In this document: positions 9,570-17,822 of the stretch, one piece after another
How positions within the stretch are numbered: position 1 is the first letter of the stretch
Layout: every line of letters begins with the position of its first letter
DNA from: Halopiger aswanensis
GTDB taxonomy: Archaea; Halobacteriota; Halobacteria; Halobacteriales; Natrialbaceae
Direction of reading: 5' to 3'
DNA: 64,000 bases
Assembly (NCBI RefSeq): GCF_003610195.1
Contig: NZ_RAPO01000001.1
Span: 1,240,001-1,304,000, forward strand
Notes under the pieces: generated by a model
What the model saw: only the letters and a program-made list of their open reading frames with translations
Database searches by the model: none
What the model was told of the DNA's origin: nothing
Made by a program: the position numbers and the translations under genes

Positions 9570-10649
9570 TCAGTCGATCGCGAACCGCAACAGCGCGCCG
9601 ACGCCGTCGAAGGCCTCGGCGAAGCGGCTCCCGTCCGGGAAATCGTCGGGCACGACGACCGTCTCGCCGCCCTGTTCCATCGTGCGGTCGCCGAACGCCC
9701 GGAGCTGCTGGCCCTCGAGCGCCGTCGAGAGCAACAGCGTGTCCACGGCGTCGTACTCGAGCGCGTCGTCGACCTCGTCCGTGCCGTAGGCGACGGCTGC
9801 GTCGTCGTCGCGGACCGCCTCGAAGAACTCCTCGAGCGCGTCGCGGGCGTCGCGCCGATCGCGTTCGTCGATCGCCGACTGGCCCTTCTCCGCGAGTTGC
9901 CGAAGGCCCTGTTCGCTGGCGTACTCGACGGCGAACTCGCCGAGGAGCCGGTCCTCGAGTCGGTGATCGAGGTCGGCCTCCTCGCGGAAGTCCTCGACCG
10001 TGCCGGTCGTACCGCCGAGGAGGACGCCGTCGACCGGGCCGCTCTCGCAGAACTCGAGGACGGCGCGCTCGGCGACCTCGTCGAAGAACTCGCGCTTTTG
10101 CCGTTCGCGGTCGCGTTCGAACCGCTCGGCAGACTGACCGCCGGCGCTGGACTTGCCGGGGACGTCGCTGTCGAAGATCTCGATGGGTTCGACGCCGGTA
10201 TCGTCGAGTCGGCCGAGGGCGGCGCCGCCGCGCTCGACGACGAGCAATCCGTAGGTCGAGTCGGGTTCGGCGACGGCCTCGAGCGGGGAGAGGTCGAACT
10301 CGTTGGCGTACTCGTAGATCGACTCGTCGATCGCCACGGGGAGGTCGTCGAAGACCGCTGTCACGAGATCGCCGTCGGGCGCGCCGGCGTAGATCGCGAG
10401 GCCGTTCTCGGGGACCTCCTCGTAGTCGTTCAACTCGCTGCGAACGGTCTCGAGAGCGTCGGTCAGGGGCTCCGGGAACGACTGTTCGTCGAGTTGCGTC
10501 GCTTCGGCGTAGTCGGTTTCGACCGGCTGGCGGGCTTCGCCGATCGATTCGTCGGGCGGGACGGCGAGCGTCACGAGGATATCGCGGTCGGCGTCGGCCG
10601 ACGAGAGACGGTCGAGTCGGTCGTGGAGTTCGTAGTTTGCCATCGACAT
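9570..10649 (-). CDS. Vms1/Ankzf1-type peptidyl-tRNA hydrolase (eRF1-like)
   Basis: 359 residues from the ATG at 10649 (MSMANYEL); the frame extends 13 codons further but that stretch is non-family. The protein has the three-part layout of archaeal/eukaryal release factor 1 relatives: an N-terminal region to about 130, a central domain to about 290 and an L30e-like C-terminal domain. The central domain carries PGKSSAGGQSAERFERDRE (residues 164-182), closely resembling the eRF1 GGQ loop that cleaves peptidyl-tRNA. In eukaryotes Vms1 releases nascent chains from tRNA on stalled 60S ribosomes; the haloarchaeal protein is inferred to act in ribosome rescue. It lacks an obvious codon-reading NIKS motif, so it is unlikely to be the normal termination factor. 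Confidence 0.85.
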   Translation of the reverse strand: MSMANYELHDRLDRLSSADADRDILVTLAVPPDESIGEARQPVETDYAEATQLDEQSFPEPLTDALETVRSELNDYEEVPENGLAIYAGAPDGDLVTAVFDDLPVAIDESIYEYANEFDLSPLEAVAEPDSTYGLLVVERGGAALGRLDDTGVEPIEIFDSDVPGKSSAGGQSAERFERDRERQKREFFDEVAERAVLEFCESGPVDGVLLGGTTGTVEDFREEADLDHRLEDRLLGEFAVEYASEQGLRQLAEKGQSAIDERDRRDARDALEEFFEAVRDDDAAVAYGTDEVDDALEYDAVDTLLLSTALEGQQLRAFGDRTMEQGGETVVVPDDFPDGSRFAEAFDGVGALLRFAID

Positions 10650-10824
10650 ACTAGCTGAGCACGTCGATACACCGGCAGAGCCCGTCACCGGTGATCGACA
10701 GGTACGGACGGTAGGCCGGGGCCGGAGTTGAGAAATCGGCTGGCGTGCTCAAGTACGAGTCACCTCGAGCGTTTCGAGAAAGCGGCCGACGGCGGGGGCT
10801 GCTGAGGACGGCGGACAGAACCGG

Positions 10825-11829
10825 TTAGTCCGAGCGGTAGCCGCGCGGCTCCTCCTCGATCGGGGGGCGGTCGTCGTCGCCCGATTTCCCGGACCCGATC
10901 GGCACGTCGAACGTGAGGCCGGGCAGCCGCGAGCGGACGGCGATCGATTCGCTGCCCAGCACCGCGAAGCCGGCGAAGATCGTCAGGAAGCCGACGGCGG
11001 CCGACGGCGCAATGTGCTCGCCGAGCAGGGCCCAGCCACCCAGCGTCGAGACGGCCGGCACGACGTAGAAGATCAGATTCGCGCGGATCGCGCCGGTCGA
11101 ATCGAGCAGGGCGAAGTAGGCGATGTACGCGAGGACGCCGGCGAAGACGCTGACGTACGCCAGCGCCGCGATCGCACCGGGGGTCCACGCGATCGACGCG
11201 GCCGACTCACCGGCCAGCGCCGAGAACCCGTGCGAGAGCGCGGCGGCGAGGGGCAGTCCCCACGCGATCCGAACCGTGCTCGAGACGGTCGCGTCGGCCC
11301 GGCGGATGAGGACGGCGCCCAACGCGGCGCTGATCGCACCGGCGAACAGAATCGCCTTGCCGACGGCGTCGCCGCCGAGCAGGTTCGCGGGGTCGGGGCT
11401 GACGACGAGGACGACGCCGAGCAGACCCAGCACCATCCCGATCGCGCCGCGAGCGGAGAGTCGCTCGTTGGAGAGGAGCACGGCTGCGAACACCGGCGTC
11501 AGGATCGGGTTGAGGCTGAAGACGATCGCGCCGACCGCGCTGGTCGCGTACTGCTGGCCGACGAACAGCAGCGAGTTCGAGAGGCCGATCACGAAGACGC
11601 CGGTCGCGACGATACCCAGCGCGTCGCCCCGCGTCGTCGGCAGGAGGTCCTCGCGCGAGACCGTGACGGCGACGTAGGCAGCCATCAGGGCGGCCGCGAC
11701 GTCGAACCGCAGCGCGACGAACAGCAGCGGCGGGAAGAACTCCAGTCCCGCTTTGGCCGCGACGAACGTCCCCCCGAAGAAGAGACTCGAGAGGACGAAA
11801 AAGGCGGCCGTTCGGCGATCTACGTCCAC
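10825..11829 (-). CDS. DMT-superfamily (EamA) transporter
   Basis: 334 residues from a GTG at 11829. This start is chosen over an ATG 47 codons upstream because a strong Shine-Dalgarno match, GAGGTGATC, precedes it by about six bases and because the protein then begins directly before helix 1. About ten helices form two EamA repeats: FVLSSLFFGGTFVAAKAGLEF opens the first and the second begins near ILFAGAISAALGAVL. The C-terminal 40 residues are charged and cytoplasmic. Family members export amino acids or metabolites; the substrate here is unknown. It is divergent from the FilR1-type regulator, which probably controls it through the palindromes at 11919-11988. Confidence 0.88.
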   Translation of the reverse strand: MDVDRRTAAFFVLSSLFFGGTFVAAKAGLEFFPPLLFVALRFDVAAALMAAYVAVTVSREDLLPTTRGDALGIVATGVFVIGLSNSLLFVGQQYATSAVGAIVFSLNPILTPVFAAVLLSNERLSARGAIGMVLGLLGVVLVVSPDPANLLGGDAVGKAILFAGAISAALGAVLIRRADATVSSTVRIAWGLPLAAALSHGFSALAGESAASIAWTPGAIAALAYVSVFAGVLAYIAYFALLDSTGAIRANLIFYVVPAVSTLGGWALLGEHIAPSAAVGFLTIFAGFAVLGSESIAVRSRLPGLTFDVPIGSGKSGDDDRPPIEEEPRGYRSD

Positions 11830-11880
11830 GAGGAGATCACCTCGGCGTCCGATGCTCCGGGGAGGGAGAGCGTGAGAAGC

Positions 11881-11888
11881 ATATCTAT
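11881..11888 (-). promoter_or_regulatory. Candidate TATA element of the DMT transporter gene
   Basis: On the minus strand ATAGATAT lies 52-59 nt before the GTG at 11829. It would place the transcript start near 11858 and leave a leader of about 30 nt holding the GAGGTGATC ribosome site. Confidence 0.45.
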
Positions 11889-11918
11889 CGGTAGGGGTGT
11901 TAGGGGCATAGTTTTGTT

Positions 11919-11933
11919 CAGAAAATATTTCAC
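11919..11933. promoter_or_regulatory. Degenerate copy of the GTGAAA/TTTCAC palindrome
   Basis: CAGAAAATATTTCAC matches the downstream palindrome GTGAAATTATTTCAC at 12 of 15 positions. It lies between the DMT transporter promoter and the main palindrome, suggesting a second, weaker operator for the same regulator. Confidence 0.5.
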
Positions 11934-11964
11934 GGCAAGAAATAGGCGGGTCGGCGTTACGCGC

Positions 11965-11988
11965 TTTCACGTAGTGAAATTATTTCAC
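11965..11988. promoter_or_regulatory. Overlapping palindromes TTTCAC-gta-GTGAAA-tta-TTTCAC
   Basis: Three perfect half-sites spaced by exactly 3 bp form two overlapping inverted repeats in the divergent DMT transporter / FilR1 regulator promoter region. GAAATTATTTC inside it is the only TATA-like stretch at a suitable distance upstream of the regulator ATG (12029), so bound protein would block TBP/TFB. Autoregulation by the adjacent HTH protein is the simplest reading; it is inference. Confidence 0.65.
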
Positions 11989-12028
11989 GGGGCGAAAGCT
12001 GTTTACCGACGCGGACGCGAGTACCCGT

Positions 12029-12841
12029 ATGAACGCGACGGACCCGTCGGCATCGGCGCTCGAGGAGATCGAGTTCCTCGCGCTCTCGGCGAACCGCGTC
12101 GACGTGCTCCGACTCCTCTCGGAGGGGCGGTACACGCGGACCGAACTGGCACAGGAAACGGGCGCGTCGCAGGCGACGCTCGGCCGCATTCTGGGGGATT
12201 TCGCCGATCGCTCGTGGATCACGCGAGACGGCAGCGAGTACACCGCGACGGCGACCGGCCAACTCGTCGCGTCGGGCTTTACCGACATGCAAGACATCCT
12301 CGAGACCGAGCGGCGGCTGCGGGGGATCGTGGAGTACCTGCCGACCGAGACGTTCGAGTTCGATATCCGGCGACTGGCCGACGCGCGGATCACCGTGCCG
12401 AGCCAGACGCGGCCGAACGCCCCGCTGCAGCGCCTGCTCGCCTTGCTCGAGGATGCGACGGAGGTCCGAGCGGTCTCGCACGCCTTTAACGAACAGAACC
12501 TGACCACCGTCCAGGAGCGAACCGAGACCGGCGAGCAGACCTTCGAGGGCGTCTTCTCGCGGGACGCGATCGACGCGCTTGCAGACGACTCCGCGCTGCG
12601 GACGCAGTTGCGGGAACTGCTCGAGACCGACCGCGCCACCGTCCGTATTTACGACGACGAGATCCCGCTCGCGGCGATGATCATCGACGACGTCGTCTAC
12701 CTGCTGGTGCGCGACGAGCAGGGAATCCTGCGGGCGTCGATCGACAGCGACGACGACGAGATTCGCGCGTGGGCTCGCGAGACGTTCGACTCCTACTGGG
12801 AGGGAGCCGCACCGCTCGAGGCCGACGCGCTGTCGTCCTGA
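12029..12841 (+). CDS. HTH transcriptional regulator with FilR1-type sensor domain
   Basis: 270 residues. Residues about 12-80 are a winged helix (ALSANRVDVLRLLSE, TRTELAQETGASQATLGRIL as the recognition region, then a wing at TRDGSEYTATATG). Residues about 120-260 match the FilR1/DUF1724 sensor domain found in many archaeal regulators, with AVSHAFNEQNL, LLETDRATVRIYDDEIPLAAMIIDD and RASIDSDDDEIRAWA. In methanogens FilR1 is linked to regulation of methanogenesis; haloarchaeal paralogues have unknown ligands. It is divergent from a DMT transporter, and three TTTCAC half-sites lie in the shared promoter, which suggests an autoregulated local repressor controlling export of its own ligand. Confidence 0.88.
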   Translation: MNATDPSASALEEIEFLALSANRVDVLRLLSEGRYTRTELAQETGASQATLGRILGDFADRSWITRDGSEYTATATGQLVASGFTDMQDILETERRLRGIVEYLPTETFEFDIRRLADARITVPSQTRPNAPLQRLLALLEDATEVRAVSHAFNEQNLTTVQERTETGEQTFEGVFSRDAIDALADDSALRTQLRELLETDRATVRIYDDEIPLAAMIIDDVVYLLVRDEQGILRASIDSDDDEIRAWARETFDSYWEGAAPLEADALSS

Positions 12842-12952
12842 CGGCGGTGCCGTCGACGCGGCGACCACGAACCCAGCGACGATTCCCGTTCTCGTTCGGG
12901 CTCGAGAACCGAGAAGGGTTCGAAGCCGGCGGCGTGTTCGCTGGCCGAATCC

Positions 12953-12960
12953 CTTTTACG
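12953..12960 (+). promoter_or_regulatory. TATA element of the aldehyde dehydrogenase gene
   Basis: CTTTTACG lies 24-31 nt before the ATG at 12984, predicting a leaderless transcript. The inverted repeat at 12967-12978 falls between this element and the start. Confidence 0.5.
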
Positions 12961-12966
12961 ATATTC

Positions 12967-12978
12967 TACCAAGTGGTA
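12967..12978. promoter_or_regulatory. Candidate operator TACCA-ag-TGGTA before aldehyde dehydrogenase
   Basis: A perfect 5-bp inverted repeat with a 2-bp centre sits 6 bp before the ATG at 12984 and downstream of the TATA-like element. A protein bound here would obstruct transcription initiation, so repressor control is plausible. Confidence 0.45.
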
Positions 12979-12983
12979 AACGC

Positions 12984-14474
12984 ATGGTCGACAGCATTGC
13001 TATCGAGGCCGACTGGGACGTCCAGTACATCGACGGCGAGTGGACCGCGGGCGAGAGCGAGGAGACGATCGCGGTCGAGGACCCCTCGACCCGCGAGACG
13101 GTCGTTGAAGTCCCCGCAGGAGTCGAAGCCGACGTCGACGCGGCGTACGAGGCGGCCGCCGCCGCGCAGGAGGAGTGGAAGGACCAACCGCCGGCCCGTC
13201 GAGCCGAGGTCATCCGGCAGTTCCACGAGGCGGTGGAGGAGCACAGCGAGGAGATCGTCGACCTGCTGGCCCACGAGGTCGGCGGGTCGCGGATCATGGG
13301 CGAGACGTCCATCCACATCGCGGGCGACCACGCCACCGAGGCGGCGACGCTCCCGCGGCGGATGAAAGGCGAACACGCCGCCTCGAACATCCCCGGAAAG
13401 GAGAACATCGTCCAGCGCGAGGCCAAGGGCGTCGTGACGGTCATCTCGCCGTGGAACTTCCCGCTGAACCTTTCGATGCGAGCGGTCGCGCCCGCCATCG
13501 CCGCGGGCAACAGCGTGGTGCTCAAGCCCTCGACCAACTCGCCGATCACGGGCGGGCTGCTGTTCGCGAAGCTGTTCGAGGAGACCGACCTCCCCGACGG
13601 CGTGCTGAACGTCGTCACCGGCCGCGGGAGCGAGATCGGCGACCGCGTGGCGAGCCACCCCGAGAGCGACGTGGTGGCGTTTACCGGCTCGACGGAAGTC
13701 GGCCAGCACGTCGCCAGCCTCGCCGGCGAGAACCTCGCCGTCCCCGCGATGGAACTGGGCGGCAACAACGCCTTCGTCGTGACCGACGACGCCGATCTCG
13801 AGCGCGCGCTCGACGGCGCGACCTTCGGCTCGTTCGTTCACCAGGGCCAGGTCTGCATCTCGATCAACCGCCACATCGTCCACGAGGACATCTACGACGA
13901 GTACGTCGAGCGCCTGACCGAGCGCGCCGAGGAACTCCCGGTCGGCAGCGCCCACGACGAGGAGACGATCGTCGGCCCCATCATCGACGAGTCACAGCGC
14001 GACGAGATGCTCGAGTACGTCGAGGAGACCGTCGACCAAGGGGCAACGCTGGAAACCGGCGGCAAGACCGTTCCCCTCGAGGGCGTCGACGACTCGCTGG
14101 TCGTCGCGCCGACGGTCCTCTCGGACGTGACCAACGACATGGCCGCCGCGTGCAACGAGCACTTCGGTCCCATCGCACCGGTCATCCCGTTCTCCGATAT
14201 CGACGAGGCCGTCGAGCTCGCCAACGACACCGAGTTCGGTCTCTCGGGTGCCGTCCACGCCGGCGACCTCGAGGTCGCGAAGGACATCGCGGACCGCATG
14301 GAGACCGGCAACGTCCACATCAACGACCAGCCGATCAACGACGAAGCGCACGTCCCCTTTAGCGGTATCGGCGCGTCGGGGATGGGATCGTACAACAGCG
14401 ACGCCTTCCTCCGCGAGATCACCGAGACGAAGTGGATCTCGATCCAGCACGAGCCGCGGGAGTACCCCTTCTAA
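12984..14474 (+). CDS. Aldehyde dehydrogenase family protein
   Basis: 496 residues, typical of ALDH enzymes, which oxidise an aldehyde to the acid with NAD(P)+. The active site is complete: SPWNFP (Asn158), the glutamate of MELGGNN (Glu257) and the nucleophilic cysteine of HQGQVCISINR (Cys291), with the dinucleotide-binding FTGSTEVGQ. The C-terminal HVPFSGIGASGMGS block is also present. The substrate is not evident; a short-chain dehydrogenase follows 134 nt downstream on the same strand, compatible with an alcohol-aldehyde-acid route but also with unrelated genes. A palindrome overlies the promoter just before the start codon, suggesting a repressor. Confidence 0.95.
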   Translation: MVDSIAIEADWDVQYIDGEWTAGESEETIAVEDPSTRETVVEVPAGVEADVDAAYEAAAAAQEEWKDQPPARRAEVIRQFHEAVEEHSEEIVDLLAHEVGGSRIMGETSIHIAGDHATEAATLPRRMKGEHAASNIPGKENIVQREAKGVVTVISPWNFPLNLSMRAVAPAIAAGNSVVLKPSTNSPITGGLLFAKLFEETDLPDGVLNVVTGRGSEIGDRVASHPESDVVAFTGSTEVGQHVASLAGENLAVPAMELGGNNAFVVTDDADLERALDGATFGSFVHQGQVCISINRHIVHEDIYDEYVERLTERAEELPVGSAHDEETIVGPIIDESQRDEMLEYVEETVDQGATLETGGKTVPLEGVDDSLVVAPTVLSDVTNDMAAACNEHFGPIAPVIPFSDIDEAVELANDTEFGLSGAVHAGDLEVAKDIADRMETGNVHINDQPINDEAHVPFSGIGASGMGSYNSDAFLREITETKWISIQHEPREYPF

Positions 14475-14608
14475 GCGCCGCATTCCCCGCGGTACGACCC
14501 AAAACGGCTGAGACGGTCGGGACGGCCGTATGATCGGCCGGTCCCTTTCTCCGACTCGCGATTATCTGCATCCCTTACACTGAAGAGAACCCTCGTTAGA
14601 GTTGACAT

Positions 14609-15436
14609 ATGGGCGCGTTAACGTACGACTTCGACGACGAGACGGTGATCGTGACCGGCGGCGCATCGGGGATCGGACGCGAAGTCGCGACTCGCTTCGG
14701 CGAGGCGGGCGCGACGGTCATCGTCGCCGACGTTCGCGAGGAGCCCAAACGCGAGGGCGAGTCCACGCCGACCCACGAGCGCATCGAAGACGCTGACGGT
14801 CGAGCAACGTTCGTCGAAACCGACGTCACCGACGCCGACGACGTCGCGGCCGTCGTCGAGGCCGCCCGCGAGTTCGGGGGCGTCGACGTGATGGTCAACA
14901 ACGCCGCCATCTACCGCCACGGCTCGGTGCTCGAGACCGACCTCGAGACGTTCGATCGGCTCCTCGAGATCAACGTGCGGGGCGTCCTCGCGGGCACCCG
15001 AGCGGCCGCCAGGGACATGCTCGCCCGGGACGAGCCGGGAACGATCGTCAACACAGCGTCGATCAGCTCCGAGTACGCCCAACTGGGCCACTCGATGTAC
15101 GACAGTTCGAAGGGCGCGGTGATGATGCTCACCCGCGTCGCCGCGCTCGAGCTCGCCCCCTACGACGTCCGCGTCAACGCCGTCGCGCCGGGGATCGTGA
15201 AGACGGCGTTCGGCGCCGAGGGCCCGGACCGCTCGCGGGACGAGGGGCTCATCCTCGAGGACGCCGACGTTCCGGACCCGCTCGAGCGCGAGGGCGAGAT
15301 CGGCACCGACATTCCGATGGGGCGGATGGCTGAACCGGAGGACATCGCGGGGCCGTACTTGTTCCTGGCGAGCGACGACGCCGAGTACATGACGGGCCAC
15401 CTGCTGTACGTCGACGGCGGGTACAGCATCCTCTAA
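14609..15436 (+). CDS. Short-chain dehydrogenase/reductase (SDR)
   Basis: 275 residues, a classical SDR. The cofactor loop is TGGASGIG (residues 16-23), NNAA is at 97-100, and the catalytic Ser-Tyr-Lys set is seen as SISS near 151-154 and YDSSK (Tyr164, Lys168). The C-terminus DDAEYMTGHLLYVDGGYSI is the usual family ending. The acidic residue after strand 2 (ADVREE) suggests NAD preference over NADP. It acts in the cytoplasm on an unknown alcohol/ketone. It follows the aldehyde dehydrogenase on the same strand; a short loop of about 20 residues after the first Rossmann beta-alpha-beta unit (PKREGESTPTHER) is longer than usual. Confidence 0.93.
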   Translation: MGALTYDFDDETVIVTGGASGIGREVATRFGEAGATVIVADVREEPKREGESTPTHERIEDADGRATFVETDVTDADDVAAVVEAAREFGGVDVMVNNAAIYRHGSVLETDLETFDRLLEINVRGVLAGTRAAARDMLARDEPGTIVNTASISSEYAQLGHSMYDSSKGAVMMLTRVAALELAPYDVRVNAVAPGIVKTAFGAEGPDRSRDEGLILEDADVPDPLEREGEIGTDIPMGRMAEPEDIAGPYLFLASDDAEYMTGHLLYVDGGYSIL

Positions 15437-15489
15437 CGGCCGGATAACGAATCTCGGTATTGAGATAGAAACGACTGCGACGGGTTCCG

Positions 15490-16902
15490 TTAGTCGTCGG
15501 TGGGACCGGCCGTCGCGGCGTCGGCCGAGCCGGTCGACCCGTCCGCGTCCTTGGGGACGGCGTCGAACAGCGGACTCTGCGCGCCGGGCACGAACGTGTT
15601 GAGCGCCAGCGCCGAGAGCGCGGTGACGATGACCGGCTGGCCGAAGAACGTCTCCGCGGCGTCGGGCAGGCCGGCGAGCGCCTCGGGCGTCGTCGCGATG
15701 CCGAGCCCGAGCCCCAGCGAGACGGCGACGACGACCGTGTTCCGGCGGTCGAGGTCGGCGTGGGTGACGATCAGTCGGAAGCCGCTGGCGGCGACCATCC
15801 CGGCCATCAGCAACACGGCGCCGCCGAAGACGGCGCTGGGGATGGTCGTGACGGCCGCGCCGACCTTCGGGCTCAGCCCGAGGACGGCGAGGAAGACCCC
15901 GCCGATGCCGACGACGTGGCGGCTCATCACGCCGGTGAAGTTGACGATGCCGACGTTCTGCGAGAACGAGGTGATCGGGAACGCGCCGAAGACGGCGCCG
16001 ACCGAACTCAGCAGGCCGTCGTTGAACAACCCGCCGCGGAACTCCTCGTTGGTCGGGTTGCGGCCCTCGGCGGCCGTGACGCCGGACATGTCGCCGACCG
16101 TCTCCATCGCGGAGACGAGGAAGAGGACGGCGAAGGTGGCGATCGCGATCGGCTCGAACTCGAAGCCGAAGCGGGTGGGTTTGGGAAGGGCGACCCACGC
16201 CGCGTCGCCGACGGGCGAGAAGTCCACCAGTTCGAGGCCGGTCGCGAACGTCAGCGCGACCGCAACCGCGTAGCCGACGGCGATGGCGACGAGGACGGAC
16301 AGCAGTCGCGTCACGCCGCGGGTGAGCATGTTGAGTCCGACGGCGATCGCCAGTACGAGCGCGGCGAGACCGATGTTGTGAAGGGCGCCGAAGTCCGGCG
16401 CGTCGACGCCGCCGGCGGCGTAATCCATCGCCACCGGAATGAGGTAGAGGCCGATGATGACGACGACGAGGCCGGTGACGAGCGGCGGGAAGAAGGGTTT
16501 GATGCGTTTGAACTGCCAGCCGATGAGACCCTCGACGACGAATCCCGTGACGAGGATCGCGCCGAACACCGCGGCCATCCCGAAGTCCGCGCCGATCGAG
16601 ATCGATGCCCCCACGAACGTGAAACTCGAGCCCATGACGATCGGCAGGCGCGCGCCGACCGGGCCGACGGTGTAGGCCTGAATCATCGTCGCCAGGCCGG
16701 AGAACAGCAGGACCATCTGGACGATGTAGGCCGTATCCGCCGGGTCGAGGCCGACGCCGCCGGCGACGACGTACGCCACCGCCGTCGCCGGCACGATCAT
16801 CACCGCGACGTGCTGGAGCCCCAGCAGGATCGATTTCGGTACCGGCGGCTTCTCGTCGAGGCCGTACTCGAGTTGAATCCCCCCATCGGAGTCAGTTGCC
16901 AT
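15490..16902 (-). CDS. NCS2 nucleobase permease, purine (xanthine/urate) type
   Basis: 470 residues, about 12-14 helices. It belongs to the nucleobase:cation symporter-2 family of the cytoplasmic membrane. The family signature is SQNVGIVNFTG (Gln315): the Q-N-x-G...T-G form is that of xanthine/urate carriers such as UapA, whereas uracil carriers have E-N...T-R. The helix-8 glutamate is also present in SAMETVGD (Glu267). That, and the phosphoribosyltransferase gene 182 nt upstream on the same strand, favours purine uptake for salvage. A TATA-like element at 16930-16938 and a 9-bp inverted repeat at 16979-17019 suggest its own regulated promoter. Confidence 0.92.
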   Translation of the reverse strand: MATDSDGGIQLEYGLDEKPPVPKSILLGLQHVAVMIVPATAVAYVVAGGVGLDPADTAYIVQMVLLFSGLATMIQAYTVGPVGARLPIVMGSSFTFVGASISIGADFGMAAVFGAILVTGFVVEGLIGWQFKRIKPFFPPLVTGLVVVIIGLYLIPVAMDYAAGGVDAPDFGALHNIGLAALVLAIAVGLNMLTRGVTRLLSVLVAIAVGYAVAVALTFATGLELVDFSPVGDAAWVALPKPTRFGFEFEPIAIATFAVLFLVSAMETVGDMSGVTAAEGRNPTNEEFRGGLFNDGLLSSVGAVFGAFPITSFSQNVGIVNFTGVMSRHVVGIGGVFLAVLGLSPKVGAAVTTIPSAVFGGAVLLMAGMVAASGFRLIVTHADLDRRNTVVVAVSLGLGLGIATTPEALAGLPDAAETFFGQPVIVTALSALALNTFVPGAQSPLFDAVPKDADGSTGSADAATAGPTDD

Positions 16903-16929
16903 CTATGGGCGCCAGATTGCAGAGGGGTG

Positions 16930-16938
16930 CATAAAAAG
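16930..16938 (-). promoter_or_regulatory. TATA element of the purine permease gene
   Basis: On the minus strand CTTTTTATG lies 28-36 nt before the ATG at 16902. The next bases, GCAC, extend it to a TATGCAC motif resembling the arms of the inverted repeat upstream. Confidence 0.6.
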
Positions 16939-16978
16939 TTTCGTAAACGAGCCTATAGCGCGGGTCGTTCGCCGAATA

Positions 16979-17019
16979 GTATGCACGTTTGTGCTTGATT
17001 GTTGCAGGAGCGTGCATAC
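16979..17019. promoter_or_regulatory. Perfect 9-bp inverted repeat GTATGCACG / CGTGCATAC
   Basis: The arms are at 16979-16987 and 17011-17019 with a 23-nt spacer, 77-117 nt before the purine permease start. The arm-to-arm distance (32 bp, three turns) suits a dimeric regulator. Related TATGCAC strings occur in the permease TATA region (16932-16926, minus strand) and upstream of hpt at 17823-17831. Confidence 0.55.
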
Positions 17020-17084
17020 ATCGATCCGTCGCGGTTGCCAGCCGAAGTCGCCGATCGGAGCCGCCGCCAGACGAGCCGCGCCGC

Positions 17085-17639
17085 TCAATGGGTCGAGTGG
17101 ACCGTTACTTCCCCGTCTTCGACGGTGATGTCGACGAGACTCGTCGCCTCGTACTCGGTGTCGTCGAGCGCGGACTCGCCGACCTTGCGCATCACGACGA
17201 CGATATCCACGATCTCGGCCCCGATCTCGTCCAGCGCACCGCAGATCGCCGCCAGCGTCCCGCCGGTCGAGAGCATGTCGTCGACGATGACGACGCGGTC
17301 GCCGTCCTCGATGTCGTTGATGTACATCTCGGACTCCGAGTAGCCCGTCTCCTGGTGGAGCGAGACCTCCCCCTCGAGGCCGTACTCGCGTTTGCGGATC
17401 ACGACGAGCGGAATGTCGGTCTGCAGGGAGAGCGCGGTCGCGAGGTGGATCCCCATCGCCTCGGGGGCGACGATCTTGTCGACGTCCAGGTCGACGGTCC
17501 GCATGACTTCGACGACGACCTCGCGCAGCAGGTCGGGATCGAGCCGCGGTACGCCGTTGCTGATCGGGTGGACGAGGTACTCGTAGCCGTCCTTGTCGAT
17601 GATCGGTGCGTCGTCCAGCGACTCGAGGAGCCGTTCCAT
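17085..17639 (-). CDS. hpt: Hypoxanthine/guanine phosphoribosyltransferase (HGPRTase-like)
   Basis: 184 residues from the ATG at 17639 ([21 protein letters not shown]), the usual start of the haloarchaeal family; an in-frame ATG 34 codons upstream adds an unrelated basic stretch. The enzyme joins a purine base to PRPP to form the nucleotide in the cytoplasm. The PRPP loop is [15 protein letters not shown] (residues 116-130); the archaeal APRT-like core [16 protein letters not shown] and [12 protein letters not shown] are intact. Members of this family annotated as HGPRTase-like may instead be regulators or prefer another base, so substrate is inferred. It lies upstream of the purine permease on the same strand and is divergent from an Lrp-type regulator. 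Confidence 0.88.
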   Translation of the reverse strand: MERLLESLDDAPIIDKDGYEYLVHPISNGVPRLDPDLLREVVVEVMRTVDLDVDKIVAPEAMGIHLATALSLQTDIPLVVIRKREYGLEGEVSLHQETGYSESEMYINDIEDGDRVVIVDDMLSTGGTLAAICGALDEIGAEIVDIVVVMRKVGESALDDTEYEATSLVDITVEDGEVTVHSTH

Positions 17640-17822
17640 ACCGCCGGTTCGGAAAATCGGGGCAAAAATCGTTCGTTCTCGAGTCGGGTTCGGTTTCGAT
17701 TTCGTTCTGTCCTGTTTCGCGACTATCGCTCTCGAGTGCAACTCGTGGTAGCAAAACGCCGGTCAGTTGAACCGATAATTCAACGACGATCGGAATCCGT
17801 AGAGAGCACACTGATCCCCGAT

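Noticed and set aside
9542-10658. Two long open frames on the plus strand opposite the Vms1-like gene
   Set aside because: They are antisense shadows created by the G+C-rich third positions; one is nearly all arginine.
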